This document shows, in pieces, positions 63,520 to 64,000 of a stretch of 64,000 nucleotides of DNA. The position numbers were made by a program, and so were the translations under genes. The stretch is taken from contig NZ_CP054839.1 in NCBI RefSeq assembly GCF_018141105.1, forward strand, positions 7,381,411-7,445,410, given 5' to 3'. Under the pieces are notes generated by a model. The model made no database searches. It had not been told where the DNA came from and worked only from the letters and a program-made list of their open reading frames with translations. Position 1 is the stretch's first letter; each line of letters starts with the position of its first letter. The stretch is from Saccharopolyspora erythraea. GTDB taxonomy: Bacteria; Actinomycetota; Actinomycetes; Mycobacteriales; Pseudonocardiaceae.

Positions 63520-64000
63520 AGTCGGACCGTTGGAAGAGTGTCCCGATCCGTCGCCTGGGGGAATTAGTCGGCGGTGGAACGCCAGTCGCTAAGGCGGAGT
63601 ACTGGGACGGTGAGGTGCCGTTCGCGACCCCACCTGACCTCCGCCCGGTGATTGGCGGCGTTGTCCACGCGACGCAGCGAACCGTTACGGCTGAGGGGGC
63701 AGCTGCTGGCTCGTCGACTGTTCCGGCTGGTTCGGTGCTCCTGTCGATTCGAGCTCCTATCGGTTACGTCGCGAGGACCGCGACCGTGATGTCCTTCAGT
63801 CAGGGATGCCGAGCCATCGTTCCGTTTAAGGGAACCGAAGCCTCATACCTCACGTACGCGCTTGTCGCCGCCGGGGCCGAGTTGACTTCGCTCGGTCGGG
63901 GCACGACCTTCATGGAGGTCTCTGCCGCCCAGTTGGCCGCCCTAGAAGTGCCTGTGCCGCCACAGGATGAGCAGCGCGCCATCGCCGACTACCTCGACCG
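63516..64000 (+). CDS. hsdS: Type I restriction-modification specificity subunit, C-terminus beyond the window
   Basis: DNA target-recognition subunit. The visible 161 residues start MKSDRWKSVPIRRLGELVGG, followed by GTPVAKAEYWDGEVPFATPPDL, the typical GxTPxxxxxxYW beginning of an HsdS target-recognition domain, and continue to VPVPPQDEQRAIADYLDR, the first conserved spacer helix that contacts HsdM. The ATG overlaps the frame-restored hsdM stop. A second recognition domain and hsdR should follow outside the window. Confidence 0.92.
   Translation, partial: MKSDRWKSVPIRRLGELVGGGTPVAKAEYWDGEVPFATPPDLRPVIGGVVHATQRTVTAEGAAAGSSTVPAGSVLLSIRAPIGYVARTATVMSFSQGCRAIVPFKGTEASYLTYALVAAGAELTSLGRGTTFMEVSAAQLAALEVPVPPQDEQRAIADYLD

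Overview
The window is high-GC, gene-dense actinomycete DNA. GTG and TTG starts are common, stop/start overlaps (ATGA, GTGA) are frequent, and canonical U-tract terminators are few. The gene content fits a filamentous Pseudonocardiales-type actinomycete, possibly Saccharopolyspora-like: a fused F420 gene fbiC, XRE/DUF397 regulator pairs, a SigC-type sigma factor, an SCO4848-like protein beside sdh, and CsoR copper control. The genus is an inference; no 16S rRNA gene or other decisive marker is present.

1-7.6 kb: a leftward nucleoside salvage operon (BMP-type lipoprotein, two-domain ABC ATPase, two permeases, cytidine deaminase, thymidine phosphorylase running off the left edge). A 0.9 kb gene-free gap with a 32-bp duplicated motif separates it from the rightward succinate dehydrogenase operon sdhCDAB (7.6-11.2 kb). 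Then come a small SCO4848-like membrane protein, a penicillin-binding DD-carboxypeptidase, a flavin monooxygenase/TetR pair with a palindromic operator, a Nudix hydrolase with a metal-knuckle-like insert, a YihY/BrkB membrane protein, trpS and fbiC (coenzyme F420). 21-24 kb holds a secreted subtilase and a TetR/RibD-type reductase pair.

24-32.5 kb is more accessory. It has an overlapping XRE/DUF6879 operon with a 30-residue Cys-rich ORF downstream, a glyoxalase-fold protein, a large NACHT NTPase with an amyloid-signalling-like N-terminal motif, exonuclease III, and a 641-codon ORF derived from the non-catalytic part of a Tn3-family transposase. 32.5-37 kb has a two-component system, an exported Pro-rich protein and an XRE/DUF397 operon with repeated TGCACGTGCA palindromes.

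37-51.2 kb is rich in copper and signalling genes. It carries two CsoR-type operators, a copZ/57-residue His-rich protein/copA operon and csoR; a divergent PP2C phosphatase facing a DNA methyltransferase/Ser-Thr kinase pair; an HxlR/reductase pair; a CopD-CtaG fusion; a decayed DUF2975/HTH module; a second heavy-metal ATPase; and a sigC-like sigma gene. 51.8-57.4 kb has a LuxR-type two-component system, a broken serine hydrolase, a cytokinin-dehydrogenase-like flavoenzyme and a trypsin-like protease.

57.6-64 kb looks like a genomic island edge. A DUF418 remnant and an 18-bp-stem terminator precede the 3' part of a tRNA-Val(GAC) gene. Two matched 63-bp hairpin repeats, both beginning at the anticodon-loop sequence, then flank a 3-kb module of uncharacterised proteins (one frameshifted). 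A type I restriction-modification locus follows (hsdM with a C-terminal frameshift, hsdS running off the right edge).
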